Origin: Streptomyces misionensis | Lineage (GTDB): Bacteria; Actinomycetota; Actinomycetes; Streptomycetales; Streptomycetaceae | Length of the DNA stretch: 64,000 bases | Assembly: GCF_900104815.1 (NCBI RefSeq) | Contig: NZ_FNTD01000004.1 | Coordinates: 5,348,501 to 5,412,500, forward strand | Direction: 5' to 3' | Shown here: piece by piece, positions 22,685 through 31,067 of the stretch | Layout: every line of letters begins with the position of its first letter | Numbering within the stretch: the first letter of the stretch is position 1 | Program-made: the position numbers and the translations under genes | The notes under the pieces: model-generated | Told to the model about the DNA's origin: nothing | The model's input: only the letters and a program-made list of their open reading frames with translations | Databases searched by the model: none

Positions 22685-25645
22685 ATGCGGTTCATGAGCA
22701 GAAGACGACCCCCTACGTCGCCCGGCCGGCCCGTGCCGCGCGGGCGCGTTTCCCGACTCGCCGCGGCGGCGCTGGCCCTCGTCGTCGGCGCGGGAGCACC
22801 CCTGGCGCTGGGCGGCACCGCCAGTGCCGCGCCGCAGCCGCGGGCCACCGGTTCCCCCCTGGTCAACGAGACGTTCACCCAGGCCACGGCCCCTGAGTTC
22901 ACGGGCGTGGGGGCATCCTGCCTCACCGGCGCACCGACCGCGGCCACGCCGCCGCCGTCGGGGAGCCACCCGCTGGGCGGTTGTGCGCCGACCGCCATCG
23001 GACCGGTCCCGCCGAACAACGCGGCGCCGCACGGCTTCCTGCGGCTGACCGACGCCGCCCACTTCCAGAGTTCGGCCGTGCTGTACAACCACGCCATCCC
23101 GGCGGGGCAGGGTCTCGACGTCACCTTCGACCAGTACCAGTACGGCAGCACGACCCCGGCGCGCCCCGCGGACGGGATCTCCTTCTTCCTGGTCGACGGC
23201 GCCGCCTCGCTGACCCACCCGGGCGCCTTCGGCGGCAGCCTCGGCTATGCCCAGCTCCGCGAGAACAACAACCCGGACCTGCCCTTCCAGCCGGGCGTCG
23301 ACCACGGCTACCTGGGGGTCGGCCTCGACGTGTACGGCAACTTCTTCGGGGACGGGGAGGGCCGGGGCAACGGCTGCCCCAACCGCGCGCCCTCCATGGA
23401 GTCCTGGCCGCCGCCGGGGCCCAACATCATCACCCTGCGCGGGCCGGGCAACGGCGACATCGGCTACTGCTTCATCACCGCCACGACCACCAACTTCACC
23501 GGCACCGGCCCCTACCCGTCGACCCTTCCGGGCAACCTCCAGGGCCCGACGACCGAGCTGCCGCCGGGCGTCACCCCGCAGGAGGCCGAGCAACTGCTGG
23601 AGCCGGACCGGCGCCGGGTCAACGTGCACATCACCCCGGCGCCCAACCCGGTGGTGACCGTGACCGTCGACTTCAACGACGGCAGCGGCCCGCACCAGGT
23701 CCTGTCCGCGCCGGCGCCCCAGCCGATGCCCTCCACCTTCAAGTTCGGCTTCGCGTCCTCGACCGGGGCGAACACTGACGTCCACCTCATCCGCAACGTG
23801 GTCGTCCACAGCGCCGAGCCGCTGCCCCGGCTGAACCTGGTCAAGCAGGTCCGGCAGCCGCTGCCCGGCGACCTGACGGTCGGTTCGCAGGTGCCGTACG
23901 AGTTCGTGGTGACGAACTCCGGCAACACGGACATCACCGATCTCGCCGTGAACGACGCGAAGATCGGCCCGGTGTCGTGCCCCACGACGAACCTCGCGGT
24001 GGGACAGACCGTCACCTGCACCGCGACGTACACCGTGACGGCCGCCGACGCGGCCGGCGGCTCGATCGACAACACCGCCGTGGCGACCGGGCTCTCCGAC
24101 GACGAGGAGGTCACCTCGCCGCCGTCCTCGGAGACGGTGCCGATCCAGCGGCCGCCGGCCCTGGAGGTCGACAAGGAGGTGACGACCCCCGGCCCCTACT
24201 CCGTCGGGCAGACGGTCACCTACCGCTACACCGTGCGCAACACCGGCGGGACGCGGCTGAACGACATCACGGTGCACGACGACCGCGTCACGGACATCAC
24301 CTGCGAGGCGACCTCCCTCGCCCCCGCGGAGGAGCCCGGTGACACCACCACCTGCACCGGCACCTACACCATCACCGCGGCCGACGGCACGGCCGGTTCG
24401 GTGACCAACACCGCCACGGTGACGGGTACGACGGACGGCGAGACGGTCACCTCTCCGGAGACCGAGGCGACCCTCCCGGTCGGGCAGCCGCACGTCACCG
24501 TGACGAAGCGCGTGACGTCGAGCGGCCCGTACCAGGCCGGTTCGCGGGTCGACTACGCGTACACCGTCACCAACACCGGCAGCACCCCCCTGCACAACGT
24601 GATGGTCCTGGACGACCACGCGAGCGACGTCACCTGTGACGCGACCACGCTGGCCCCCGGTGCCTCCACCACCTGCCACGGTTCGTACACCATCACCCAG
24701 GCGGACATCGACACCTGCCGGGAGGGCGGCGCGACCACGGAGTGCGTCATCACCAACGTGGCGCAGGCGGGCGGCACCGACCCGCAGGGCCGGGAGATCG
24801 TCAGCGAGCCCGCCGAAGCGAACGTCACCGTGCCGATCACCGAGCCCCGGCTCACCCTGGACAAGCGGGTGACGTCGAGCGGCCCGTACCAGGTCGGCTC
24901 GACGGTCGAGTACACGTACACCGTCCACAACACCGGCAACACCACCCTGCACGACGTGCGGGTGAGCGACGACCGGGTCGGCGACGTCATCTGCGGCACG
25001 ACCACGCTGGCGCCCGGTGCCTCCACCACCTGCCACGGTTCGTACACCATCACCCAGGCGGACATCGACGCCTGCCGGAACAGCGGTGACACCACGCAGT
25101 GCGTCATCGTCAACGTGGCGAGGGCCAGTGCGACCGACCCGCAGGGCCGCGAGGTCGTCAGCGAACTCGCCGTGGCCAGCGTCACGGTCCCCCTCGGGGA
25201 GTCGCGGATCACCCTGCGCAAGCGCGTGGTCTCGGCGGGCCCGTTCGAGGTCGGGTCCAGGGTGGAGTACGCCTACACGGTCACCAACACCGGCAACACC
25301 ACCCTGCGCGACGTCCGGGTGAACGACGACCTCGTCACCGGCGTCACCTGTGACGCGACCACGCTGGCCCCCGGCGCCTCCACCACCTGCCACGGCACGT
25401 TCACGGTCACCCAGGCCGACCTGGACCGGTGCGCGGACGGCGGCAAGGGCGGCAAGGACGGCTACGGCGGCAAGGAGTGCGTCATCACCAACACCGCCCG
25501 CGCGACCGGCACGGACCCGGACGGCAACCAGGTCGTCAGCGAGCCGGCGCGGGCCAGCATCACCGTCAACGGGGAGCCGGGGAAGCCCGGGAAGCCCTGC
25601 GACTACGGCTGTGACGACCGGGGGAAGCAGCGCGCCGACAGCTGA
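22685..25645 (+). CDS. Large secreted protein: lectin-like N-terminal domain plus tandem DUF11/DUF7507 repeats
   Basis: The 986-residue protein has a signal peptide (about 1-48, cleavage near TASA-APQ). An N-terminal domain (about 55-380) has L-type-lectin-like features such as DGISFFLVDGAASL and GVGLDVYGNFFGDG. At least five immunoglobulin-like DUF11/DUF7507 repeats follow, each with the pattern VGxxVxYxYTVxNTGNTxLxDV and a CxxTTLAPGASTTC disulphide pair. The last three repeats are a 357-bp tandem at DNA level. The C-terminus is short, Gly/Lys-rich and lacks an LPxTG sorting signal, so the protein is probably released or held non-covalently. Function is unknown; adhesion is possible. ATG 22694 is an alternative start. 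Confidence 0.85.
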   Translation: MRFMSRRRPPTSPGRPVPRGRVSRLAAAALALVVGAGAPLALGGTASAAPQPRATGSPLVNETFTQATAPEFTGVGASCLTGAPTAATPPPSGSHPLGGCAPTAIGPVPPNNAAPHGFLRLTDAAHFQSSAVLYNHAIPAGQGLDVTFDQYQYGSTTPARPADGISFFLVDGAASLTHPGAFGGSLGYAQLRENNNPDLPFQPGVDHGYLGVGLDVYGNFFGDGEGRGNGCPNRAPSMESWPPPGPNIITLRGPGNGDIGYCFITATTTNFTGTGPYPSTLPGNLQGPTTELPPGVTPQEAEQLLEPDRRRVNVHITPAPNPVVTVTVDFNDGSGPHQVLSAPAPQPMPSTFKFGFASSTGANTDVHLIRNVVVHSAEPLPRLNLVKQVRQPLPGDLTVGSQVPYEFVVTNSGNTDITDLAVNDAKIGPVSCPTTNLAVGQTVTCTATYTVTAADAAGGSIDNTAVATGLSDDEEVTSPPSSETVPIQRPPALEVDKEVTTPGPYSVGQTVTYRYTVRNTGGTRLNDITVHDDRVTDITCEATSLAPAEEPGDTTTCTGTYTITAADGTAGSVTNTATVTGTTDGETVTSPETEATLPVGQPHVTVTKRVTSSGPYQAGSRVDYAYTVTNTGSTPLHNVMVLDDHASDVTCDATTLAPGASTTCHGSYTITQADIDTCREGGATTECVITNVAQAGGTDPQGREIVSEPAEANVTVPITEPRLTLDKRVTSSGPYQVGSTVEYTYTVHNTGNTTLHDVRVSDDRVGDVICGTTTLAPGASTTCHGSYTITQADIDACRNSGDTTQCVIVNVARASATDPQGREVVSELAVASVTVPLGESRITLRKRVVSAGPFEVGSRVEYAYTVTNTGNTTLRDVRVNDDLVTGVTCDATTLAPGASTTCHGTFTVTQADLDRCADGGKGGKDGYGGKECVITNTARATGTDPDGNQVVSEPARASITVNGEPGKPGKPCDYGCDDRGKQRADS
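24512..25580 (+). repeat. Three tandem 357-bp coding repeats
   Basis: Equivalent points in successive DUF11 units begin at 24512, 24869 and 25226, a constant 357-bp (119-codon) period. Long stretches are nearly identical, for example the CTGGCxCCCGGxGCCTCC region recurring at about 24650, 25007 and 25364. The array may vary in copy number between strains. Confidence 0.85.
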
Positions 25646-25666
25646 GGTCCAGGCCGTCGGACACGA

Positions 25667-25706
25667 CCCCCGGCGCCGTCCCGAAAGGGCGGCGCCGGGG
25701 GCTTTT
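25667..25706 (+). terminator. Rho-independent terminator after the repeat protein gene
   Basis: A 12-bp stem (25667-25678 with 25690-25701) continues into a CCC-GAAA-GGG tetraloop stem and is followed by CTTTT. Confidence 0.9.
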
Positions 25707-25709
25707 CCA

Positions 25710-25916
25710 TCAGTCCAGCACCCCGCGCCCGACCGCCCCGACGAAGGCCGCCCAGGCCGGGTCGGTGAAGAGGAGGACGGGGCCGTGGGGGGTCTTGCTG
25801 TCACGGACGGGGACGGAGGAGGGGAGGTCGTCGGAGACTTCGAGGCAATCGCCGCCGCTGGTGTTGCTGTAGCTGCTCTTGCGCCAGGTCACGTCGCTCA
25901 GGTCGGTGGCTCGCAC
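25710..25916 (-). CDS. DUF397 domain protein
   Basis: This 68-residue DUF397 protein has the pattern VTWRKSSYSNTSGGDCLEVSDDL...VPVRDSKTPHGPVLLFTDPAWAAFV. DUF397 genes almost always follow an XRE regulator of the DUF5753 type in Streptomyces and probably form a regulator/partner pair related to the whiJ/abaA family of developmental loci. Its start overlaps the XRE gene by 19 bases, so the two are translationally linked. Confidence 0.9.
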   Translation of the reverse strand: MRATDLSDVTWRKSSYSNTSGGDCLEVSDDLPSSVPVRDSKTPHGPVLLFTDPAWAAFVGAVGRGVLD

Positions 25917-26740
25917 GGCAGTTCCTCCAACATCCGCAGGATGAATTTGAGCGTCTCGGCCGGGGACAGGGCGAGGTCGCGCATCGCATCGTACCTACGC
26001 TGCAACTCCTCGACTGTGGCGCTGTCTTCCACCAACTCACCGCGCAGGTCGTTTTCCGTATAGGCGACTGTGTGCCCGTCGGGCAGCCGCAGGAACTTCA
26101 CGTTCGTGTTCATCAGACCGTGGGGACCGGCACTGAACGGCAGGACCTGGATGGTGATGTTGGGGCGCTCGGCAGCCTCCGCCAAATGTTGCAGCTGCTC
26201 CCGCCACGCCTCCTTGTCACGCAGGGAAGTGCGCAGCACTGCCTCGGAGAGGATGACCCGGAACAGGGGAGGGCTGTCGCCCTCCAGTAACTTGCGCCGT
26301 CCCAAACGCGCTTCGACCTGCTGGTCCAGTTCGTCGTCCTTGATCCAGCCAGCGGCAAGCGCTTCGCGCGCGTAACCAGCGGTCTGGAGCAGGCCCGGTA
26401 CCGCGCTGGCACCGTAATGCCAGAGACTCACCGCCTCCGCCTCCAGCGCCATGTATCGCCGGTATTTCTCTCTGAACTGCGTTGGGTCCCCGAGCGCCAT
26501 CTCCCACATCGCCAGCAACAACCCCGGCGTCCCGTAGAACTGGTCCAGCGCCTCCGCCACGTCCGGGCTGCCCAGCGTGCTGCCGGTCTCCAGCTTGCCG
26601 AAGAGAGAGGCGTCCCAGCCGACCAGCGCGGCCAGCTCACGCAGGGTCAAGCCCTTGGCGAGACGCAGCCGGCGCAGTTCCTCCGCGTACCGCCGGCGAG
26701 GCTCCTGGCTGCGGCCCGTGACCACTTTTCGCGGTGGCAT
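25898..26740 (-). CDS. XRE-family regulator with DUF5753 domain (TTA codon)
   Basis: The 280-residue protein has an N-terminal helix-turn-helix (about 18-50, LRRLRLAKGLTLRELAALVG) and a C-terminal DUF5753 domain (about 95-275). ATG 26740 is chosen (MPPRKVVTGRS); the frame is open to 26812. Leu151 is encoded by TTA (plus-strand 26288-26290), a codon read only by the developmentally controlled bldA tRNA in Streptomyces, so full expression may be delayed to later growth. It pairs with the downstream DUF397 gene. Confidence 0.9.
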   Translation of the reverse strand: MPPRKVVTGRSQEPRRRYAEELRRLRLAKGLTLRELAALVGWDASLFGKLETGSTLGSPDVAEALDQFYGTPGLLLAMWEMALGDPTQFREKYRRYMALEAEAVSLWHYGASAVPGLLQTAGYAREALAAGWIKDDELDQQVEARLGRRKLLEGDSPPLFRVILSEAVLRTSLRDKEAWREQLQHLAEAAERPNITIQVLPFSAGPHGLMNTNVKFLRLPDGHTVAYTENDLRGELVEDSATVEELQRRYDAMRDLALSPAETLKFILRMLEELPCEPPT

Positions 26741-26847
26741 GGCACACCCCCGATGGGAAACGTAGCGATCTGGCCACGCAGCGTATCGGCCGGGCCGTCG
26801 GCAGGGGGACAAAACGCTTGAGTCCGCGAGGAATTGACGTGACCGGA

Positions 26848-26864
26848 GTCTCAGCCCCTGAGAC
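26848..26864. promoter_or_regulatory. Inverted repeat between XRE and 3-hydroxyacyl-CoA dehydrogenase genes
   Basis: GTCTCAG-CCC-CTGAGAC, with perfect 7-bp arms, lies in the 227-base divergent intergenic region. It is a candidate operator, for example of the XRE protein itself. Confidence 0.4.
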
Positions 26865-26967
26865 AGTGACGCGCGTTACTTACCGTACTCAACCGGCCTC
26901 ACGAGCGCTATCGTCCGCCGAAGAGGCACACGTCCACAGCGGGTAACAGCGGGAAGAGGGAGTCGGA

Positions 26968-27816
26968 GTGGCAGGGAAGCTCGCCGTCATCGGGGCCGGT
27001 CTCATGGGGTCCGGTATCGCTCAGGTCGCCGCGCAGGCGGGCTGGGAGGTCGTCCTCCGCGATGTCACCGACGAGGCGCTCACGCGTGGCACCGACGCCA
27101 TCAAGGCGTCGTACGACAAGTTCGTGAGCAAGGGCAAGATGGAGGCGCACGACGCCGACGCCGCCCTCGGCCGGATCACCCCGACCACCGACCTGGACGC
27201 CGCCGCCGACGCGGACGTCGTGGTGGAGGCCGTCTTCGAGAAGCTGGAGGTCAAGCACGAGATCTTCCGCGCGCTCGACAAGATCGTGCGCGAGGACACC
27301 GTGCTCGCCTCCAACACCTCCGCCATCCCGATCACCAAGATCGCTGCGGCCACCGAGCGGCCCGAACGGGTCGTCGGCGTGCACTTCTTCTCGCCGGTGC
27401 CGATGATGAAGCTGGTCGAGCTGGTCCGCGGGTACAAGACGAGCGACGAAGCCCTCGCCACCGCGCGGGAGTTCGCCGAGTCGGTCGGCAAGATCTGCAT
27501 CGTGGTCAACCGGGACGTCGCCGGGTTCGTCACCACCCGCCTCATCTCCGCCCTCGTCGTGGAGGCCGTCAAGCTCTACGAGTCGGGCGTCGCCACCGCC
27601 GAGGACATCGACCTCGCCTGCAAGCTCGGCTTCGGCCACGCCATGGGCCCGCTCGCCACCACCGACCTGACCGGCGTGGACATCCTGCTGCACGCCACCG
27701 GCAACATCTACACCGAGACCCAGGACGAGAAGTTCGCCCCGCCGGAGCTGATGCGCCGGATGGTGGATGCCGGTGACATCGGCCGCAAGAGCGGGCAGGG
27801 CTTCTACACGTACTGA
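26968..27816 (+). CDS. 3-hydroxybutyryl-CoA dehydrogenase
   Basis: It interconverts acetoacetyl-CoA and 3-hydroxybutyryl-CoA with NAD(P)H. The 282-residue single-function enzyme has the N-terminal Rossmann motif VIGAGLMGSGIAQ, the catalytic His in VGVHFFSPVPMMKLVE, the SNTSAI segment and the C-terminal dimer domain ending in RKSGQGFYTY. It starts at GTG with GGGAGTCGGAG upstream. It may serve short-chain acyl-CoA, ethylmalonyl-CoA or PHB metabolism. Confidence 0.96.
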   Translation: MAGKLAVIGAGLMGSGIAQVAAQAGWEVVLRDVTDEALTRGTDAIKASYDKFVSKGKMEAHDADAALGRITPTTDLDAAADADVVVEAVFEKLEVKHEIFRALDKIVREDTVLASNTSAIPITKIAAATERPERVVGVHFFSPVPMMKLVELVRGYKTSDEALATAREFAESVGKICIVVNRDVAGFVTTRLISALVVEAVKLYESGVATAEDIDLACKLGFGHAMGPLATTDLTGVDILLHATGNIYTETQDEKFAPPELMRRMVDAGDIGRKSGQGFYTY

Positions 27817-27860
27817 GCACGTACTGAGCAGGTACTGAGCGAGTACGAAAGCGGATCGTC

Positions 27861-27904
27861 ACCGAATTCACCCCCGGAACATCACTCCCAGGGGTGAATT
27901 CGGT
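27861..27904. terminator. Inverted repeat after the 3-hydroxybutyryl-CoA dehydrogenase gene
   Basis: Perfect 14-bp arms (27861-27874 with 27891-27904) carry an unusually AT-containing GAATTCACCCC-type stem and a 16-base loop, 45 bases after the stop. It is a terminator or an operator for the STAS gene downstream. Just upstream, a GTACTGAGCA-type 10-mer is repeated three times from about 27812. Confidence 0.6.
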
Positions 27905-28006
27905 ATCGGTTCGCTTACAAGCAGCAACCGCACCGCCACGCATTCAGTCAGACGGTGCACAGCATCGACACGGAGAACGCCAAACCGCACTCAACGGGGA
28001 GCGCAT

Positions 28007-28330
28007 ATGCACATCAGGGGCGACCACGCCGAGCTGGTCGTCGGGGGGCGCCTCGACGTCCGCAGCGCGGCGGACGCCCGTACGGCCCTGCACTCGGCAG
28101 TCGACGACGGCGCCGGCGACCTGGTGCTCGACCTGTCCGAACTGGACTCCTGGGACGCCACCGGACTCGGGGTGATCATGGGGGCCCACCGGCGGGCCGG
28201 CCGCTGCGGTCGCCGTCTGGTGCTGCGCGGCGTACCGCCGCAGATGCAGCGCCTGTTGGTGGCCACCCGGCTGCACCGCATCCTCGCCATCGAGGGCGGC
28301 ATCGGCGTCGAATCGCTGCCGCGCGTCTGA
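28007..28330 (+). CDS. STAS-domain anti-sigma factor antagonist
   Basis: The 107-residue protein is a lone STAS domain of the SpoIIAA/BldG type, expected to bind an anti-sigma kinase and to be switched by phosphorylation. The phospho-acceptor motif, normally DSSG, reads DATG, placing Thr52 where SpoIIAA has Ser58. GGGGAG precedes the ATG. No cognate kinase or sigma gene lies beside it, so partners must act in trans. Confidence 0.88.
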   Translation: MHIRGDHAELVVGGRLDVRSAADARTALHSAVDDGAGDLVLDLSELDSWDATGLGVIMGAHRRAGRCGRRLVLRGVPPQMQRLLVATRLHRILAIEGGIGVESLPRV

Positions 28331-28357
28331 TCCCCCGGTCGCGGGTTCGAGGACGGC

Positions 28358-28374
28358 CCCGGGCCGGGCCCGGG
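28358..28374 (+). terminator. GC-rich hairpin after the STAS gene
   Basis: CCCGGGC (28358-28364) and GCCCGGG (28368-28374) form a perfect stem with a three-base loop 27 bases after the stop. The rest of 28375-28613 shows no gene and presumably holds the promoter of the next gene. Confidence 0.5.
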
Positions 28375-28613
28375 CGCAATCCGCGCCGGAACGTGACGTG
28401 TCGGACCGTACGGAGCCTGCCGTCGCGGGATACGGCACCCCCGCCCTGTCGTGGATACTGGGCGAAGGTTTAGTGTTCCCTCGCCCGCCCGAGTCGCCCG
28501 CCTGACTCGCACCCCTCGACCGAGCGGGCCCGGACCGGAGCGACAGCGCGGTGTGCGGCAGACCGGGAGGGGCCGGATCACGAGCACACGACGCTTATGG
28601 GGGGCTTGAACCC

Positions 28614-31028
28614 ATGGACCCGATCAGCAGCCCGGGACCCGAGGAGCACATGGCGGCGGGCAGCCGCCGTCCGCCCCGGGACCCCCTCATCGCCGACTTC
28701 GGCCCTGGCGCGCCCGCGCCCGCCCGTACGGCGCACCTCGTCTCGGGCGACCTGCTGCTGACCGTCAACCCGGTGGACGGCAGCGAGATCGAGCCGTGCC
28801 CGCCGGCCCAGCGCCCCGGCAGCCCGCGCAAGCGCACCGCCGCCGAGCGCGCCGGGGCCGAACGCGCGGCCAGGCCCCCGGTGCCGCCGGGCGCGACCCG
28901 GCAGCCGCTGCCGCTGCTGGAGCGCCAGGACGTGCGCGAGCGGCTGGTCCGGCTGCTCGCCCGGGGCCGCACCGTACGGCTGACCGGCCCGGGCGGCTCC
29001 GGCCGCACCGCCCTGCTCGACCTGGTCGCCGAGGACTGCCACGACCTCGCGCCCGACGGCGTGGTGCGCCTGAACGGCTTCCAGCGCACCGCCGACGACC
29101 TGCTGCACGACCTCTTCCACACCGTCTACGACGCCCCCGGCCACCGCCCCGAACGCGTCGAACTGCGGGCACCGCTCGCGGAGATCGGCGCGGTCGTCGT
29201 CCTGGACGACCTCCAGTTCGGCGGCGCCGAACTGGACGAACTGCTGGACGCCACCCCCGAGTGCGCCTTCCTGCTCGCCGCCACCCCGGACGTGCCCGCG
29301 CCCTCCGCCGAAGCCGACGTCGAGGAGGTCTTCCTGGCCGGACTCGACCGGGCCGGCGGGGTGGAGATCCTGGAGCGCACGGCCGGGCGGGTGCTCACCG
29401 AGGAGGAGGCCAACTGGGCGGGCGACCTCTGGTTCGAGTCCGAGGGACTGCCGCTGCGCTTCGTGCAGGCGGGTGCCCTGCTGCGGCAGCGCGACCAACT
29501 GCGCGCCGAGACCGGCGCGGTGGACGAGTACGGCGTCTTCGAGGACGTCCGCCCCGTGGTCGGCCAGGTGCGGGAGCTCGACGGCGCGGCCGTGCCGCTG
29601 CCCTCGCTCGGCGAAGCCGCCGCGCCCGCCCCGCTGCTCGCCGCCCGGCTCAGCGCCTGTGCCCGCGCCGCCCTGCGCTTCGCGGTCGCCCTCGGCGGCG
29701 AGGTGCCGCACCAGGCGCACCTGCCCGCGATGGTCGGCGACACCCACGCCGACGCGGCCCTCGGGGAACTGGCGGCCTGCGGGCTGGTCTCCCCGGTCGG
29801 CTCCCGCTACCGGCTCGCGGCCGGCGTCCAGACCCAGCTGGAGGCCGCCGGGTACGGCGACGACGCCCCGGAGCGGGCCCGTACCGCCGCCCAGCACTAC
29901 GCCTGGTGGGCCGGGCACCCCTCGGTCACTCCGGAGCGGGTGGGCGCCGAGGCCGACGCGGTGCTCGCGGCGCTCGCGGCCGTGGTGCCGCCCGCCGGGG
30001 GCGAGGACGAGCACGCGGTGCGGCTCGCCCGCACGGCGGCGCCCGCCTTCGCGGCGGCCCTGCACTGGAGCGCCTGGGAACGGGCCCTGCGCTACGGGGC
30101 CGAAGCCTCGCTGCACACCGGCGACGTGACCGAACAGGCGTACTTCCACCACGAGTTGGGCATTCTCGCGCTCTGCGCGGGCCGGCTCGACCGGGCCCGC
30201 GCCGAACTGGAGACCTCGATCGGGCTGCGCGGCGCGCTCGCCGACAAGCGGGGCACCGTCGCCGGACGGCGGGCCCTCGCGCTGGTCGCGGACCGGGCCG
30301 GGGAACTGCCCGGGGTGCCGGTACCGGCGGTGGGGGAGCAGGAGCCCGAGCCGGGCCGCGCCGCGCCGCCCACCCCGGCCCCGGTCCCCGACACCCTGGT
30401 CACGCCCCAGGTGACCGCGCCGTCCGCCCGGGGGCTCGGCATCCGGCGGCTCGCCCGCCGCAACATGGTGGCGGCCGGTTCCGGGGCACTGCTCGCCGCG
30501 GTGCTCGGCACCGTGGTGACGCTGGGCATGACGTCCCACGAGGGCGACGACAAGAACCCCGCCGGGCGGGCCGACGTCAACCCGTCGGCGAGCCAGGACG
30601 CCGGGGACTCCACGGTGGACGCCGACCCGGGCCAGGACAGCGGAACGCCCGCGCAGCCGCCCGCAATCCGGCCCTCGGCCTCGGGCCCGGCGGGCACGTA
30701 CACCGGTACGAGCGCCACGCCGCGGCCGTCCGCGTCCGACAGCGCGCCGGCCGACCCGAGCGGGACGGGGAGCACCGGCAGCGGGGACGCGTCGCCGACA
30801 CCGACGCCGACGCCGACCCCGACCAAGACGAAGCCGACGGACCCGCCGACCAAGCCGACCACACCGCCCCCCACGTCGTCCTCGCCGGCCACCCCGCCCA
30901 CCCCGCCGACGCCCACGGACCCGTCCACGGACCCCACCGGCGACTCGATGGCGCCGTTCACGAAGTCGGCGCCGGCCCCCGGGCCCACCGAGCCGGCGAC
31001 GCCGACGGACCCGGGTCCCGCGCTGTAG
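28614..31028 (+). CDS. Membrane-anchored P-loop ATPase-like protein with Pro/Thr-rich extracellular tail
   Basis: The 804-residue protein starts at ATG 28614 (MDPISSPGPEEHM). It has an NB-ARC-like nucleotide-binding core with Walker A GPGGSGRT (125-132) and Walker B VVVLDDLQFGG (near 198), then a helical region (about 330-580) like the arm domains of STAND ATPases. A single membrane helix lies at about 618-640, followed by roughly 160 residues rich in Pro, Thr, Ser and Asp outside the membrane. There is no DNA-binding domain. The role is unknown; the layout suggests an envelope-anchored sensor or switch. Confidence 0.75.
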   Translation: MDPISSPGPEEHMAAGSRRPPRDPLIADFGPGAPAPARTAHLVSGDLLLTVNPVDGSEIEPCPPAQRPGSPRKRTAAERAGAERAARPPVPPGATRQPLPLLERQDVRERLVRLLARGRTVRLTGPGGSGRTALLDLVAEDCHDLAPDGVVRLNGFQRTADDLLHDLFHTVYDAPGHRPERVELRAPLAEIGAVVVLDDLQFGGAELDELLDATPECAFLLAATPDVPAPSAEADVEEVFLAGLDRAGGVEILERTAGRVLTEEEANWAGDLWFESEGLPLRFVQAGALLRQRDQLRAETGAVDEYGVFEDVRPVVGQVRELDGAAVPLPSLGEAAAPAPLLAARLSACARAALRFAVALGGEVPHQAHLPAMVGDTHADAALGELAACGLVSPVGSRYRLAAGVQTQLEAAGYGDDAPERARTAAQHYAWWAGHPSVTPERVGAEADAVLAALAAVVPPAGGEDEHAVRLARTAAPAFAAALHWSAWERALRYGAEASLHTGDVTEQAYFHHELGILALCAGRLDRARAELETSIGLRGALADKRGTVAGRRALALVADRAGELPGVPVPAVGEQEPEPGRAAPPTPAPVPDTLVTPQVTAPSARGLGIRRLARRNMVAAGSGALLAAVLGTVVTLGMTSHEGDDKNPAGRADVNPSASQDAGDSTVDADPGQDSGTPAQPPAIRPSASGPAGTYTGTSATPRPSASDSAPADPSGTGSTGSGDASPTPTPTPTPTKTKPTDPPTKPTTPPPTSSSPATPPTPPTPTDPSTDPTGDSMAPFTKSAPAPGPTEPATPTDPGPAL

Positions 31029-31037
31029 GGGCCCCGT

Positions 31038-31060
31038 GGCGGGCGGTGTCACCGCCCGCC
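31038..31060. terminator. Bidirectional terminator at the left edge of the islet
   Basis: A perfect 10-bp stem (31038-31047 with 31051-31060) with a three-base loop lies between convergent genes. Confidence 0.75.
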
Positions 31061-31067
31061 CGGCCGG

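Noticed and set aside
24512..25580. Regularly spaced repeats considered as a CRISPR or integron-like array
   Set aside because: The 357-bp period is in frame within one secreted protein gene, with no short repeat/spacer pattern and no cas or integrase gene.
22679..25804. 1041-codon frame opposite the DUF11 repeat protein
   Set aside because: It looks repetitive only because the sense gene is repetitive; no domain or plausible start is present.
28578..31052. Open frame of 824 codons antisense to the P-loop protein gene
   Set aside because: It is Arg/Gly-rich shadow sequence. The plus-strand gene has Walker motifs, a start context and third-position GC bias.
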